From the NCBI RefSeq assembly GCF_028502605.1, contig NC_079232.1, positions 6,944,001-7,008,000 of the forward strand: 64,000 bases of DNA, given 5' to 3'. A model generated the notes under the pieces. That model saw nothing but the letters and a program-made list of their open reading frames with translations, was not told the DNA's origin and ran no database searches. This stretch comes from Trichoderma breve. Lineage: Eukaryota > Ascomycota > Sordariomycetes > Hypocreales > Hypocreaceae. The position numbers and the translations under genes are program-made. Every line of letters starts with the position of its first letter. Position 1 is the stretch's first letter. This document shows, in pieces, positions 53,618-64,000 of the stretch.

Positions 53618-56605
53618 CCTGGAGAGGTTCATCTTCTCGATCAACGACAATCTTGCCGCACTCCGGCGCCATTGAAAGGTTCCTGCAGCTCAAGCGACTT
53701 TTTTTCTCCATTCATGATTGTCACCGGCGGGGTGTTGCATCCCACGTGAAAGCAGGGCCCAATCGGCGGCAACTGTTTGTCTCTTCACTGGAATTAGACA
53801 AGGGCCGGCTGACACGGCAAAAAGACCCATTGTGGGGATGACACGCCATGATTGTAACAAGATCCCACGTGGGTGTAACCCAGAATACTGGGCGAACGCC
53901 GCCACAAAGCTTAGCAAAGCTTGTGTTGATTGCAGGTAGCATCGAGAATGTGGACACTGCAATGCTTGCTTGGCTGTGCTGTCTATATAGCTTAGTGACG
54001 CAGACTAATTGTTTAGAGCGCCAGAAGAGACGACACGGTGAAGAAAACGTTCTAGCTGGAATTTCTGGGCGTGAGATTTGCTCTACTACTGAGCACTAAG
54101 TCGGTATAGGCTAATTGAATCACCACTTGTTATCTATGAGGATGCAATTGTTGGCGCAGTATGGTCAAATTATTATAAATCAACGAGATTCGCCCTCGTT
54201 ATTATCTTGCGATTGCACATGTGCAAATGCCCGTTGCCAGAATGAGTATCTAAGATTACGAGAGCCGGACGCTAAGCTCCTGGAAATTTATGAAGGCATC
54301 ACAAGCCGCAAGCGAAGGATATTCTAAAGGACCAACTGGACTTTTATGTAGTAAAATATAATCACATAACAGCGAAGCTTTGCAATAACATATAAGCATG
54401 AGTAGGGTCATAAGGATCAGACAGCGTTAGGATTCGTTGAGTTACATTAGAACCCGAGATCAACCCATCATGGTGCAGGGTAAGTCTTAGCACTCCATCT
54501 GGGATGTGCCACGATAGTATGTCAGCTTGACATCCCAGTGGGTATGATCTACACGGGGCTACGATCTCAAAAGTAGACGGATCAGTTCTCGGGCAGCATT
54601 CCATTTAGCCCGTGTAACCCCCTTTCAGGAGATCTGTAATTCTGGCAGTAGTCAGTTGTCGAAGTGGACATCACATCAGCCCAGTAAACACCAGATTACC
54701 TTCTGGATGTCTTAGTTGTTCACATTTACTGCGCAGAGCCCCTAGAATAGTGACTCTAAGATTTTGAAGACAAGTTGCAATTGTTATCTTTCGCACTACG
54801 GCATTGAATTAATGAAGAGAGAGAGCTCATTATGCTGTACCTCAATGCTGAATCTTTAGAGACTTTGGAGTCAAAAGAGCTTGACCAAACAGCAGGATAA
54901 TAGTGAAAAGATAAAGGCCTCGATATACTGGATGCGGTAGCAGCTCACAAACGTTAGGTTACGACCGTGAATTCAGGGCTCTGTGTCCAGACAAGGTTAG
55001 GATTTATTTACATCTACCAGTTAACTAGTTTCATGCCTGCAACAGTTGGTCTGTACCAATCGGCGTTTCGATCCAGTCAAGCTGATTTACTGGAGGATGT
55101 TATTCTACAAGAAATAAGCCAATTCCCCATAAGGCAAACGCCGAGGGAATGACCTCTCTTAATAGTGAAGATGCTTTACCATGTTCATGGGAAGCAATGT
55201 CAATCCTAGCGCACGGATGGGGTGGCGGACGGATAACGCACTTATCCATCGGATCTGCACACCCGAAGGGCGTGGAATAATTGTCCCCGCGAATAATATG
55301 CCAGAAATCGGCTAATATCTGGCATGGAGGAGATCTTGTTAACAATCGGACTTTTCGATAATACTCCACTGTCAGCTACGCTAACGCCGAACCTTGCCTT
55401 GCCTGCCAACTGTTCTATATCTTACATTGGCTTTATAATACATCTCGTATATCTGTATAGATTGGTACTGATTGTGTAATGATTTCTCTCAATCCATGTC
55501 TTCCCAATTAAGCTGCTAGGATGATGTCAATAATTACCATCACACAACTCCTTGTTCCCAAAACGGAATATGATGCTCAGCGGCCTATCGCAGAGGCATA
55601 TGAAGACAGGCTAAGAGTAACACGATCTGGGTTACGCAACCTCGTGGACGGAGTAAGCGGCAAGTCAGCCCCCTCTGTGTTTGCCAGGGCGAAACAACAG
55701 CATGTTCTGACTGTTCTTTATTGGCTGCGTAGCCAAAAATTCTTTTCCATTACAAGTGATTACTTTATAATTTGGCCTCATTATGCTCAACATCGTGAGA
55801 ATGTGAATGACTCCAAAGCGAGTTTCTCAAGAGAGACTGACTCCCAACTGATTTCTCTGTGAATTACTGGCCAATACGTTCCTTTTCAAGCTTTCTAATC
55901 TAGTGGTTCTTCAGCTATTGACATTCTGGGAAATGTTTACCGATGTTCCGCAGAGCTGAGCTGACGACGGCTTACGGGAAGTGCCGATTAGCCGCTTCGC
56001 TTATATTAGTATGTCTGAATTTCTCCTCCTAAATACCATTACCCTAATTGAGGTATCGAGTTGGTGTAACGAATTAGGATAAGTCTCCTTTTGGCCCTGT
56101 AAGTAGTGAGAGTGGTGGGGATTCTTCTCCAAATTCGAACCAACATTCATTCAGGCAATGAATCACAAGGCAACTAGATGTTGTAGAAGCGTTCGTCTGC
56201 AATATTACCAAACGTTGAATCATGGTAGTTTGTCAGTTACTCGGTATACATAATATCAAGTGATTTAGGTATGGATTTTTAAGAGAGAGTGAAGTTCTAG
56301 ATATTCGACTTTCAACGCTCTAGAGTGAGCCACTAGATGATTACAATTCAAATATTAATGAAATAAGGATCAGCTGCATGGAAACCTTGGAAATCGATCT
56401 GCAATAGGTTAATGCAACTTCCCAAAACATGGTTAGATATAGGCTAATGGAGAAAGAATAAGCGGTGTACTTGGGTCTAATGTTGATCCTCTGCAAGGAA
56501 GTTGGTGTCGTTCTAACGTGTGAGTTACGAGTTCACGACATGCAACACTCGTTCAATACCTCACCTGATGATAGAAGTCTCAACTGTTTTGACAAGTATG
56601 ACGAG
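53618..56605. other. Large gene-free region
   Basis: About 3 kb with no convincing gene. A 113-codon frame at 55521-55862 has an ATG but no motif or splice support. Several other short frames are compositional. No tRNA, repeat family or transposon remnant was recognised. It isolates the small secreted protein gene from the phosphatase block. Confidence 0.45.
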
Positions 56606-56612
56606 TATAAAG
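56606..56612 (+). promoter_or_regulatory. TATA box of small secreted protein gene
   Basis: The sequence tataaag lies 128 bp before the ATG at 56734, an ordinary spacing for a fungal core promoter with a short 5' leader. Confidence 0.55.
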
Positions 56613-56733
56613 AGCACGCTTTCGCCACCATCAATATCCTCTCTTACCACTCCTCATCAGCATTGGAACCTTGATCACCATCTTACCTCAAACAACAATC
56701 GGCAAACCATAGGCCATACAACACCCAAGCATC

Positions 56734-57189
56734 ATGAAGTTCAATCAGTTTACCTCTATTATCCTCCTCAGTATCTCCACCGGAGTGCTGGCAGACTTCC
56801 AACTCCTGTGTGGCCCATGCTGTGATGAAGGCGGCGACTTCAGTGACGGATGTTATCCCGATGCAATCATCTCTGCCGAGAACAAGCTGGGCTGCGGCAA
56901 TCTCGACAATCCAAGTGGCGTGGCCACAAACTCATTACTCAGCGGTGGTTTTGGAGGTGCCCTGGGCTGCCCATCGGCTACTTCGTTCTTCAGCATGGGC
57001 GGTCTCTGCGGAGTTGGGGACTTGAACTTTTATCAGAGTGGCGATACATACATCGGCTATATCAGCGGTGGAGACGGCTCGCAAGTTGCTACGTGCTATC
57101 CGACATCTGGAGATAAGTCTTGCGATTATGGCGCAGCGGTTTGCGATTGGCAACAAACTTGGTACTGCGACTCTTACATTTGCTCATAG
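56734..57189 (+). CDS. Small secreted cysteine-rich protein (12 Cys)
   Basis: Intronless, 151 residues. A clear signal peptide (residues 1-20, ending GVLA) leaves a mature protein of about 131 residues with 12 cysteines, opening with LLCGPCC and ending CDWQQTWYCDSYICS. The cysteine number would allow six disulfides. The mature chain is also rich in Gly, Asp and Ser and contains no recognised enzyme or lectin domain. It is not a hydrophobin, because the eight-Cys pattern with central CC pairs is absent. Such proteins are candidate effectors, elicitors or antimicrobial proteins; nothing more can be claimed. It has its own TATA box and sits alone between two gene-poor stretches. Confidence 0.85.
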   Translation: MKFNQFTSIILLSISTGVLADFQLLCGPCCDEGGDFSDGCYPDAIISAENKLGCGNLDNPSGVATNSLLSGGFGGALGCPSATSFFSMGGLCGVGDLNFYQSGDTYIGYISGGDGSQVATCYPTSGDKSCDYGAAVCDWQQTWYCDSYICS

Positions 57190-58333
57190 AAAGCGTGTTC
57201 ACATGAGCAAACTGTGGTTGTTATACTTGGCTGTAAGGTATAAAATCAGTTTCAGGAAACATATTGTGACTAGCTAGTTAAAATAAACTGTTGTCAATAC
57301 ATGTAATCTTATACGGCTCGCTTCAGAGTAAAGTGAATAGGCGCAACTATTATAGCTCTCCGCCAAGACTAAATACAACACCTTAACCAGAATGAATCTA
57401 TTGCCTATTGTAGCATTCTCATAACGGATCGCTGCAATCATTACTTAAGCGTGCATTCAAAACTGGGGTAGCATTTGTAATGTGCAATCGCATACTCCAT
57501 AGCGCCTATTATCAGCCTTATGTGTACTCGGTGTATTCGGTCGCGACAGTCCGAAGGTGTGTGTATGGCGCCATATCACGACATCAAAACGGAGTTGATC
57601 GCCAAGGCAAGAGGACAGTATTTAAAGTCGCTTAAAAGGGCAAACGCCAACATCTCCGCGGGAAAGATATCTTTGTCAAATTATTTGGTTCAATATTTTT
57701 GAGCATTTCCGCGCTCGAAGTGTTGCAGAAACAATGTGTCTTCAAATGGCGAGAAATAGCGGTTTCAACACTTTTTGTATAAGTCAAAGATTCCCCACAA
57801 CTATCGTCTGGGGTCACGCTTTTCCCTTGAAGGATCAACCTATTTATACCAGATGTAACAGATGATCATTCAGCTGCCTTTGAAAGCAAAGTACAAGTTC
57901 AAGTTGCGTGGGGAGGTTGCTGCGATTATCCTAGACGTTCAAGTTACCGTTTCCCCCCACGTTTCCACTGCCGCGTGACGGCGTCGGGATCTGCCTCAAT
58001 CAATGGCGCAATGCGTCTTCGCTCGCAGCAAACTGCGGGGAGATGCATACTGTTGCCGCATCTTTAAACATGAACAAAGATAAGGTATCATCAACGTCGT
58101 CATTGTAGCACGCAATCATAGCCCGGAATTCGGGATGTCCAGGATGTTCAAGAAACATATAAATTGCTGGTTCTCTATTTGGTGTTGTGAATTTCATTAG
58201 AGTGAAACGTTATAACCAACCTTTATAGCTGCCAGGGTGAGGGCAAGCTTTGGGCAGATTGAGGTCGCATTTCGGCTGGTCGAAAAAGCGTGTCTATTTG
58301 TCAAGACGCTCGCGTTGCGAAGTCGATCAAAAA
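57190..58333. other. Gene-free intergenic region
   Basis: Short frames (57520-57702, 58000-58197) have no motif and no coding support. The region should contain the 3' end of the small secreted protein transcript and the promoter of the MFS gene starting at 58334. Confidence 0.45.
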
Positions 58334-60353
58334 ATGGCTGCGGACGGTAAAACGACCAACATCTCCATCCTTACGGATGAGGTGACTTCGAGCATTCATG
58401 ACTCCTCATCCAGTGACAGAGAGCTCACTGGATCAGAAGAAAATGGATACAACGATGAGAAGAACCCATTCAGAGACCCAGCCATCGCTCAGCACTGGAC
58501 AGAAGTGTATGAAAAGTCACAATATGAATGTCGCCATGTATTCGATCCGTCACTCTCATGGACCGAAGAGGAGGAGCGTCGTTTAATAAGAAAGCTGGAT
58601 TGGAGAGTTTGCCTTTGGGCCGTAAGTTTTGTCTGCTTGTCAAACGAGAACGCCAAAGATTTACATACTAACACTGCCACGATGCTTACAGTGTGTCATG
58701 TTCTTTGGCCTGCAGGTCGACCGTGGAAACCTTGCACAAGCAGTGTCGGATAATATGTTGGATGACCTGGGGCTCGATACAAATGGTATGTAAAGACTCC
58801 CGCCCATAAAAGACACCCAGAAATGAGATATACTAACATGGGAAAAGACTACAACTATGGCAACAGCATATTCAGAATTTCCTTCCTGGTCGCCGAACTT
58901 CCTTCGCAGCTCGTTTCGAAAATGGTTGGCCCCGATAGGTGGATTCCCGTACAGATGGTTCTCTGGTCTGTTGTTGCCGTTTCGCAATGCGCATTAACTG
59001 GCCGCACGAGCTTTCTCTGTACACGCAGTCTTCTTGGACTGTTGGAGGTTTGTCATGGCCATGTCTCTCATATCTATGCTCAAGCTAACTTGTGACCTCT
59101 AGGGAGGATTCATTCCCGATATCGTTCTTTGGCTGTCGTACTTTTACACATCACGCGAGCTGCCTGTCCGTCTCAGCTACTTTTGGACTTCCCTCTCTGT
59201 TACTGGAATCGTGACGTCTCTACTCGCATTCGCCCTCTTGCATCTCCGCGGTGCCAACGGCTGGGCTGGTTGGCGCTGGCTGTTCCTCGTCGAGGGCCTG
59301 ATTACCCTTGTAGTAGGTCTTGCTTCTTTCTTCATGATGCCTGCTTCTGCCGTGCAGACAAAGACATGGTTCCGCCCAAAGGGATGGTTCACAGATCGTG
59401 AAGTCGCCATTGTTGTGAATAGAGTCTTGAGAGATGATCCTTCAAAGGGAGATATGCATAACCGGAAAGCTATCACTCCCAAGCGCTTGTGGGAGACGTT
59501 GAAAGACTTTGATCTTTGGCCGCTCTATATACTCGGCTTGGTTGTGTTTATACCTCCCAGTCCGCCGGGGACGTATATTACACTCACTCTGAGGAAAATT
59601 GGCTTTGACCCGTTTACTACTAATTTACTAACAATCCCATCCGTAAGCGTCCTCCACCGTATGCATTGCTCACTGCCGAAAGCTGACTGTTTTCTAGAAC
59701 ATCTTTCACATTATCAATCTTATTCTCATTACACGATTATCGGAATGGCTCAATGAACGTACCTTGGTGTCCATGTTACAAGTTATTTGGACACTTCCGT
59801 GCGTCATTGCCTTGCGTTGGTGGCCTGGTGTGATGGTCAATCAATGGGGGACTTATGCTCTCGTCACTGTCTTGACATCTTACCCTTATTGCCGTACGTT
59901 CAAAATATGGAGCTCTACTTTTTTGAAGCTTCTTTTCGCTAACCCATCTTTTACAGATGCAATCTTGGTTGGCTGGACATCTAAAAACTCCAACAATGTT
60001 GGCACACGCTCAGTCTCCGCAGCAATGTACAACGTAAGATATTATCTATCTAGTTTGTTCTACTCTTGCTAATCTTATACTACTCTCAGATGTGTGTTCA
60101 GGTCGGTAGCGTCATCTCGGCATACATATATGTCGCCGATGATGCGCCATTGTATCACCGTGGTAACACTAACCTCGTCATCATCAACATTCTCGGCATT
60201 GTCCTCTTCCTTCTAGCAAAACTATACTATATTTTTAGAAACAAACAAAAAGAAAAGGTTTGGAATGCCATGAGTGAAGAGGCAAGAAAGGAATACACTG
60301 CAAACACGAAGCTGCAGGGCAGTGGACGGCTAGATTTCAGGTTTGCGCATTAG
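58334..60353 (+). CDS. Dal5-type MFS transporter, second copy of the family in the window
   Basis: Seven exons: 58334-58621, 58692-58785, 58848-59047, 59103-59642, 59698-59893, 59957-60033 and 60090-60353, giving 552 residues. A long acidic N-terminus (about 85 residues, Ser/Asp/Glu-rich) leads to [32 protein letters not shown], the diagnostic first loop and helix. Later come [52 protein letters not shown] and a hydrophilic C-tail. All junctions keep frame. The protein is probably a plasma-membrane importer of an organic anion or vitamin-like compound. Its exon layout and tail differ from the family member at 9781-11503, so they are not recent duplicates. The 3' end is 137 bp from the convergent PLP enzyme gene. 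Confidence 0.9.
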
Positions 60354-60490
60354 CATTTGTGCGTGTACTGCATGACTGGTTGTTTAGATATTAGATACAA
60401 GCGGTAGACCATCTATTGTGAAGGGCAATGAATGATAAATATTGTTCTAGGATAAGTCTATACTATTAAGTCCAAGTAAATACCTAGGCC

Positions 60491-61843
60491 CTACCAACCT
60501 TTCCAGGGAAGCCAAGTGTCGACTACAACATCGTTCTCATCAACGACGTAAAAGACATGGAATGCGGCAGCAGTAATGCAAGTATGATTGCAATACAAGT
60601 AAACTCTCTGCCCAACCTTAAAATCATCAGTTGCATTATGAGACGAGTTCTCAGTCCCTAATATCCCATGTTCCTGGGATAGCCTCACAACTGCCCAGTC
60701 AGGCTGACCCACAACGCGACCAAATCCAGAGAAGCCACTTGTTTCTCGAGATAAAGCAATGACTCCTGCATTGACAAGAGCTTCATTTCGTTCTGGATAA
60801 ACGCTGCAGACTTCGGTTGCAACGCGGACGGCTTGGTCTTTTTCTGAAATGACTTGTGTTGATACTTGCTGTAGGTCGTTTGTGGGGAAATTGCCTGTGG
60901 TTTGGACAAACTAATTAGAGAAGATCTTCATAAATTATTTGATCATTGAGTAATACTTACCTGCATGTAGTTCTAAGTGAATGTTGGACGGTATGGTTGC
61001 CTTGAGGCTCTTGACGACATGTGCCGTCGGCGTGGCTCCGATAGACACAGTCAGTTTACGACTGGTAGGGAGCAGCGATGCCGCATCCAAAACACCAGCA
61101 ATTTCGGCATGCAAATTTGCCTCTGCTTCTTCTGGTGACCTACCGGCATATGAATGACCTGCATGGCAATAGAAGCCGACGAGATTGACATGTTGGGAAG
61201 CTTCAGCACGGTTGACCAGGTTCTTCAACGAAGGGCTGGCAGCCAATACACCAGCCCGGTGGGACCCGACATCAATCTTAACAAAGATATCCCATGGTTG
61301 TGCTTGACCTTGGTTCTCGAGAAGGTCAATGTGTTGTTCGTTATCGACCATAAGGGTGATGCGAATCGATTTGCGTAGCTCGACTATGCCGGGAAGACAC
61401 CCGGGATAGACCGGTAACCCGTAAAGACACTAGAAAATGACATCTTCAGTAAATTTGGAAGTGATCATGAGAAGTTATCAAAACTTCGAATACCTCATCT
61501 AGTAATCCTTCCTTTACCAAGGGCAAAGCTCCCCGTATCTCCGCCAAAGTTGACGCGACGACGGAACGATATTTCCCATTTGCGAGCATCAACCTTGTGA
61601 CTTCGATAGTCTTATAAATTAGTGTCCATTATCCACGTTATGAAGACCTCTCAATTCTGGATAGGTAGGCACCTTCAAGGTCTTAACATGTGGTCGAAAT
61701 CCAATCCCCAATTCTTCCGCATCGCGGTGTAGCCTGTCCACATTTCGTTTTATGGTTGGCAGGCTCACAATCAGTGATGGTGTGGGTAACTGAGAAACAG
61801 ATTTGTTGAGATATGATTGATGATGCTCTAGAGAATAATCCAT
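60491..61843 (-). CDS. D-serine dehydratase/D-threonine aldolase-like PLP enzyme
   Basis: Four exons on the minus strand: 61843-61673, 61610-61494, 61429-60961 and 60894-60491, giving 386 residues. The alanine-racemase-type N-terminal barrel starts with TPSLIVSLPTIKRNVDRL. The PLP lysine is Lys54 in FRPHVKTLK. Barrel motifs include DVGSHRAGV, GFYCHAGHSY, SIGATPTAH and ELHAGNFPTNDLQQV. The C-terminal domain has YCNHTC, which supplies the His/Cys zinc ligands typical of eukaryotic D-serine dehydratase (DSD1 type). The enzyme should deaminate D-serine or cleave D-threonine-like substrates, with the specificity open. It neighbours two transporters of nitrogen compounds, suggesting use of unusual amino acids as nitrogen source. 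Confidence 0.9.
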
Positions 61844-63118
61844 CTTGATTGATTCGTATTGATCCTGGTCAACGTCGTAGATACCAGTCAGTGGAGGGAG
61901 AGTGTAAGTGTTGAGCTTATCTTATATTGAGTAATGAGGTAACCCGTAACTGAAGTCGTATGGGTCTGCACCCGCGATTATGTCGCAATTGATGGAGAAA
62001 AGCAATTAATTAGGTTTTCTTGTTGAAAAATAGAGGAGATCCAGTTTAGGCGGTAATAATTTATTCTACTGCATTGGCGAGAGGCTATGGAGCAGGTCTT
62101 GTCTTGGGTGAAAGTAGTGTCCCTCATGACTTCGAGCACATGCATAACCTCAACTCCTTCTGTTTACGGCCCATTAATTGACGATAAAAATCTGCATTGC
62201 AAATTATCCATTTGCATAGTGTCAGTTTTCATTTTATAACATCAATGCCACGACTATCAATATTGAATGGAGCCATTGATACGACCGATTGTTCAAATCA
62301 CTCCGGAAGCAGAATCGCCACCGCCACTAAGTAACTTGGTCGCGGCAACCCGTTTCTATCAATCAATCACTGATATCATTACCAACTTGACAATCTGTTC
62401 AAATAATGCATCTCTTCATGTTTATCCATCGTTATCCACGCAGCCGCGCCGGATCGCTGGACTAACTATCAACTAACAGCCGCTTTTGTTGCACAATCAA
62501 GGTAAGCTTACGCCCTACTGTCTATCTCCTAGCTGAAGATGGCCTGCTATAGTATACCAGTAGTCAGCATAACCCGATGTTCCGGCGTGGCTGGCCGAGG
62601 GTGGTGGCTATCTAGACTATCGTTCCCCATCTCGACCGCGCAAAAGACGCACATTGGCCAGCCCTGGCTGACGTCTGCAGGACTAGCCAATGACTTCAAC
62701 TTGCGCGCTCTCCAGATCGAAGCATCTTAGCATCCCCCACCTGAACACGCGATATCGATTTTCCCCATGGGCAAGGCGGAGCTTCTAAACCAGCATGGTT
62801 TTATCATATAGACTCCTAGCGTCGTTGCCGGGTTCTAATCATCGCTGGCTTATCACTTGAGATGAGATTGATGCTGTGAAGGAGGGGGAGTTTGATACCA
62901 TGTTGGCGGTTCCAGCACCCTGGCGCACCAAGGAGGCAACATATGTAGATAGTGAGTAGTCGGCTGTTGAAGCTAGACGATACATCTGCCAACTTTATCG
63001 CCTTTAAAAAGACGGTGATGGCCACGCGTTGACTGTGTGTCACACAGAACGTCGGAGGCCTAACCTCTTCGATTGCTTCACCCGTCTTGATAACTCGCCC
63101 TTGTACAGCATCTCTATC
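61844..63118. promoter_or_regulatory. Divergent promoter region of D-amino-acid enzyme and permease
   Basis: A 1,275-bp spacer between divergent starts. GATA and TATC motifs (targets of nitrogen GATA factors) occur several times, for example tgatatc near 62373 and cgatatcg near 62751, but such tetramers are common by chance. Short open frames here look non-coding. Confidence 0.4.
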
Positions 63119-64000
63119 ATGTCAGACAAAATGTCCAAAGAAGATTACCAGGTAGATGAAGATACGAAAGTCGGCCATAGTGAGTCGTTCAATGGTGAGA
63201 CAACCCTCATGAGACAAGCCTATTTGCATAGCGAGCATGGTTGCTAAACAATAACAAAATTCCAGGCCACGATGGACAAGAGCTGAGAAAGAACTTCTCC
63301 GTCTTCTCCGTCCTTGGCATCAGTTTTTCGCTGGCCAACTCTTGGTTCGGCATCTCCACTGCTCTGGTCACTGGCATCAACTCTGGTGGCCCGGTGCAAC
63401 TTGTCTATGGAATCATCATCGTCACTGTGGTGTGTGCTGCAATTGCCGTGTCGCTGTCCGAGCTGGCCTCGGCAATGCCGGATGCTGGTGGACAGTACTT
63501 CTGGACGAGCCAACTTGCCTCGAAGAAATATGCGAGGTTTGTGTCATATCTGACGGGATGGATCGCGTGGGCTGGTTCTCTCTTCACCTGTGCTAGTATC
63601 GCACTCGGTGTTGGAAATCTGATTATGGGTTGCATCCAGATGGCACATCCTACATTGTAAGTTGTCACTTTGAGCTTGACATCCAACGAAAAACTAACAC
63701 ATGAGATATAGAGTCATCAAGCCATGGATGAGCTTCGTTGCCTATCAAGTTGTCAACATCTTTTGCGCCATCTTCAACATCTCCAGTACTGCGCTCCCGA
63801 CTGTTACATTCTTCACGCTTTGGACCTCGATTATTTCTTTCCTCGTCATCATCTTGACCGTACCATGCAAGGCCGAAACCCATCAGTCCGCCAAGTTCGT
63901 CTTTGCCACTTTCGTCAACAACACTGGCTGGAAGAACAACGGAATTGCTTACATCGTCGGCCTCATCAACTGCAACTGGGCGTTCAACGGTCTCGATGCA
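63119..64000 (+). CDS. APC-family amino-acid/choline/GABA-type permease (3' part beyond window)
   Basis: Partial gene. Exons are 63119-63179 (or 63119-63194, as both donors keep frame), 63266-63656 and 63712 to beyond 64000. The N-terminus is short and acidic, followed by GQELRKNFSVFSVLGISFSLANSWFGI, the opening helix of the family. Next come GGPVQLVYGIIIV, SELASAMPDAGGQYFW and the FVSYLTGWIAWAGSLF motif. The last visible part, LINCNWAFNGLDA, matches the conserved helix of fungal choline/GABA permeases of the HNM1/UGA4 type. It is probably a plasma-membrane importer of a nitrogenous substrate. It is cut by the window edge, with about half the protein missing. Confidence 0.88.

Noticed and set aside
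55521..55862. 113-codon plus-strand ORF in the 53.6-56.6 kb spacer
   Set aside because: It has an ATG but no recognisable domain, no splice context and no promoter motif; I cannot separate it from a chance frame.
1..64000. CRISPR arrays, rRNA or tRNA genes
   Set aside because: No regularly spaced direct repeats and no tRNA cloverleaf or rRNA-like conserved sequence was recognised by eye; a tRNA scan would be decisive.

Overview
The window looks like nuclear DNA of a filamentous ascomycete. Almost every gene is split by short introns of about 46-101 nt with GT..AG ends, intergenic spacers are 0.3-3 kb, and the gene content is fungal: Zn2Cys6 regulators, Dal5-type and drug-type MFS transporters, NmrA-like proteins, secreted glycoside hydrolases and pepsin-type proteases. 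The mix of secreted galactomannan-degrading enzymes, pepsin-like proteases and a cysteine-rich secreted protein suggests Hypocreales, probably Trichoderma. The genus is an inference, not a database result. I read the gene models by hand from reading frames, splice sites and family motifs. Exon coordinates are in each entry, and every listed multi-exon model keeps its frame across all junctions.

Left part (0-17 kb). A head-to-head pair opens the window: an uncharacterised 289-residue beta-rich protein and a 1,133-residue ankyrin-repeat/subtilisin (S8) protein with an intact Asp/His/Ser triad. Two NmrA-like NAD(P)-binding proteins, a Dal5-type MFS transporter, a GFA-family zinc protein, a Zn2Cys6 regulator and an ACC-synthase-like PLP enzyme follow.

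Middle left (17-27 kb). A repeat-rich, gene-poor stretch holds TAG/CTA tracts, A17 and A31 runs and a GTTGGT/GTTGAT minisatellite. Next come an orphan gene, a DUF7025-type AAA ATPase broken by an in-frame TAA, and a DUF7708 STAND-like protein whose P-loop has decayed. Together with the S8 pair, this has the flavour of fungal self/non-self or conflict gene repertoires.

Centre (27.8-40 kb). This is a secretory and carbohydrate block: a membrane-anchored pepsin homologue that has lost its catalytic aspartates, a GT61 glycosyltransferase, and a GH2 beta-mannosidase divergent from a GH27 alpha-galactosidase. The last two should act together on galactomannan. An A1 protease with both catalytic Asp residues closes the block.

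Right part (42-64 kb). It contains an SDR, a divergent Zn2Cys6 regulator/MDR transporter pair, a BBE-type FAD oxidoreductase lacking the usual FAD-linking histidine, a secreted metallophosphatase and a 12-cysteine small secreted protein. A nitrogen-flavoured trio ends the window: a second Dal5-type MFS, a D-serine dehydratase/D-threonine aldolase-like enzyme and an APC permease cut by the window edge.

I saw no rRNA, tRNA, CRISPR array or intact transposon.
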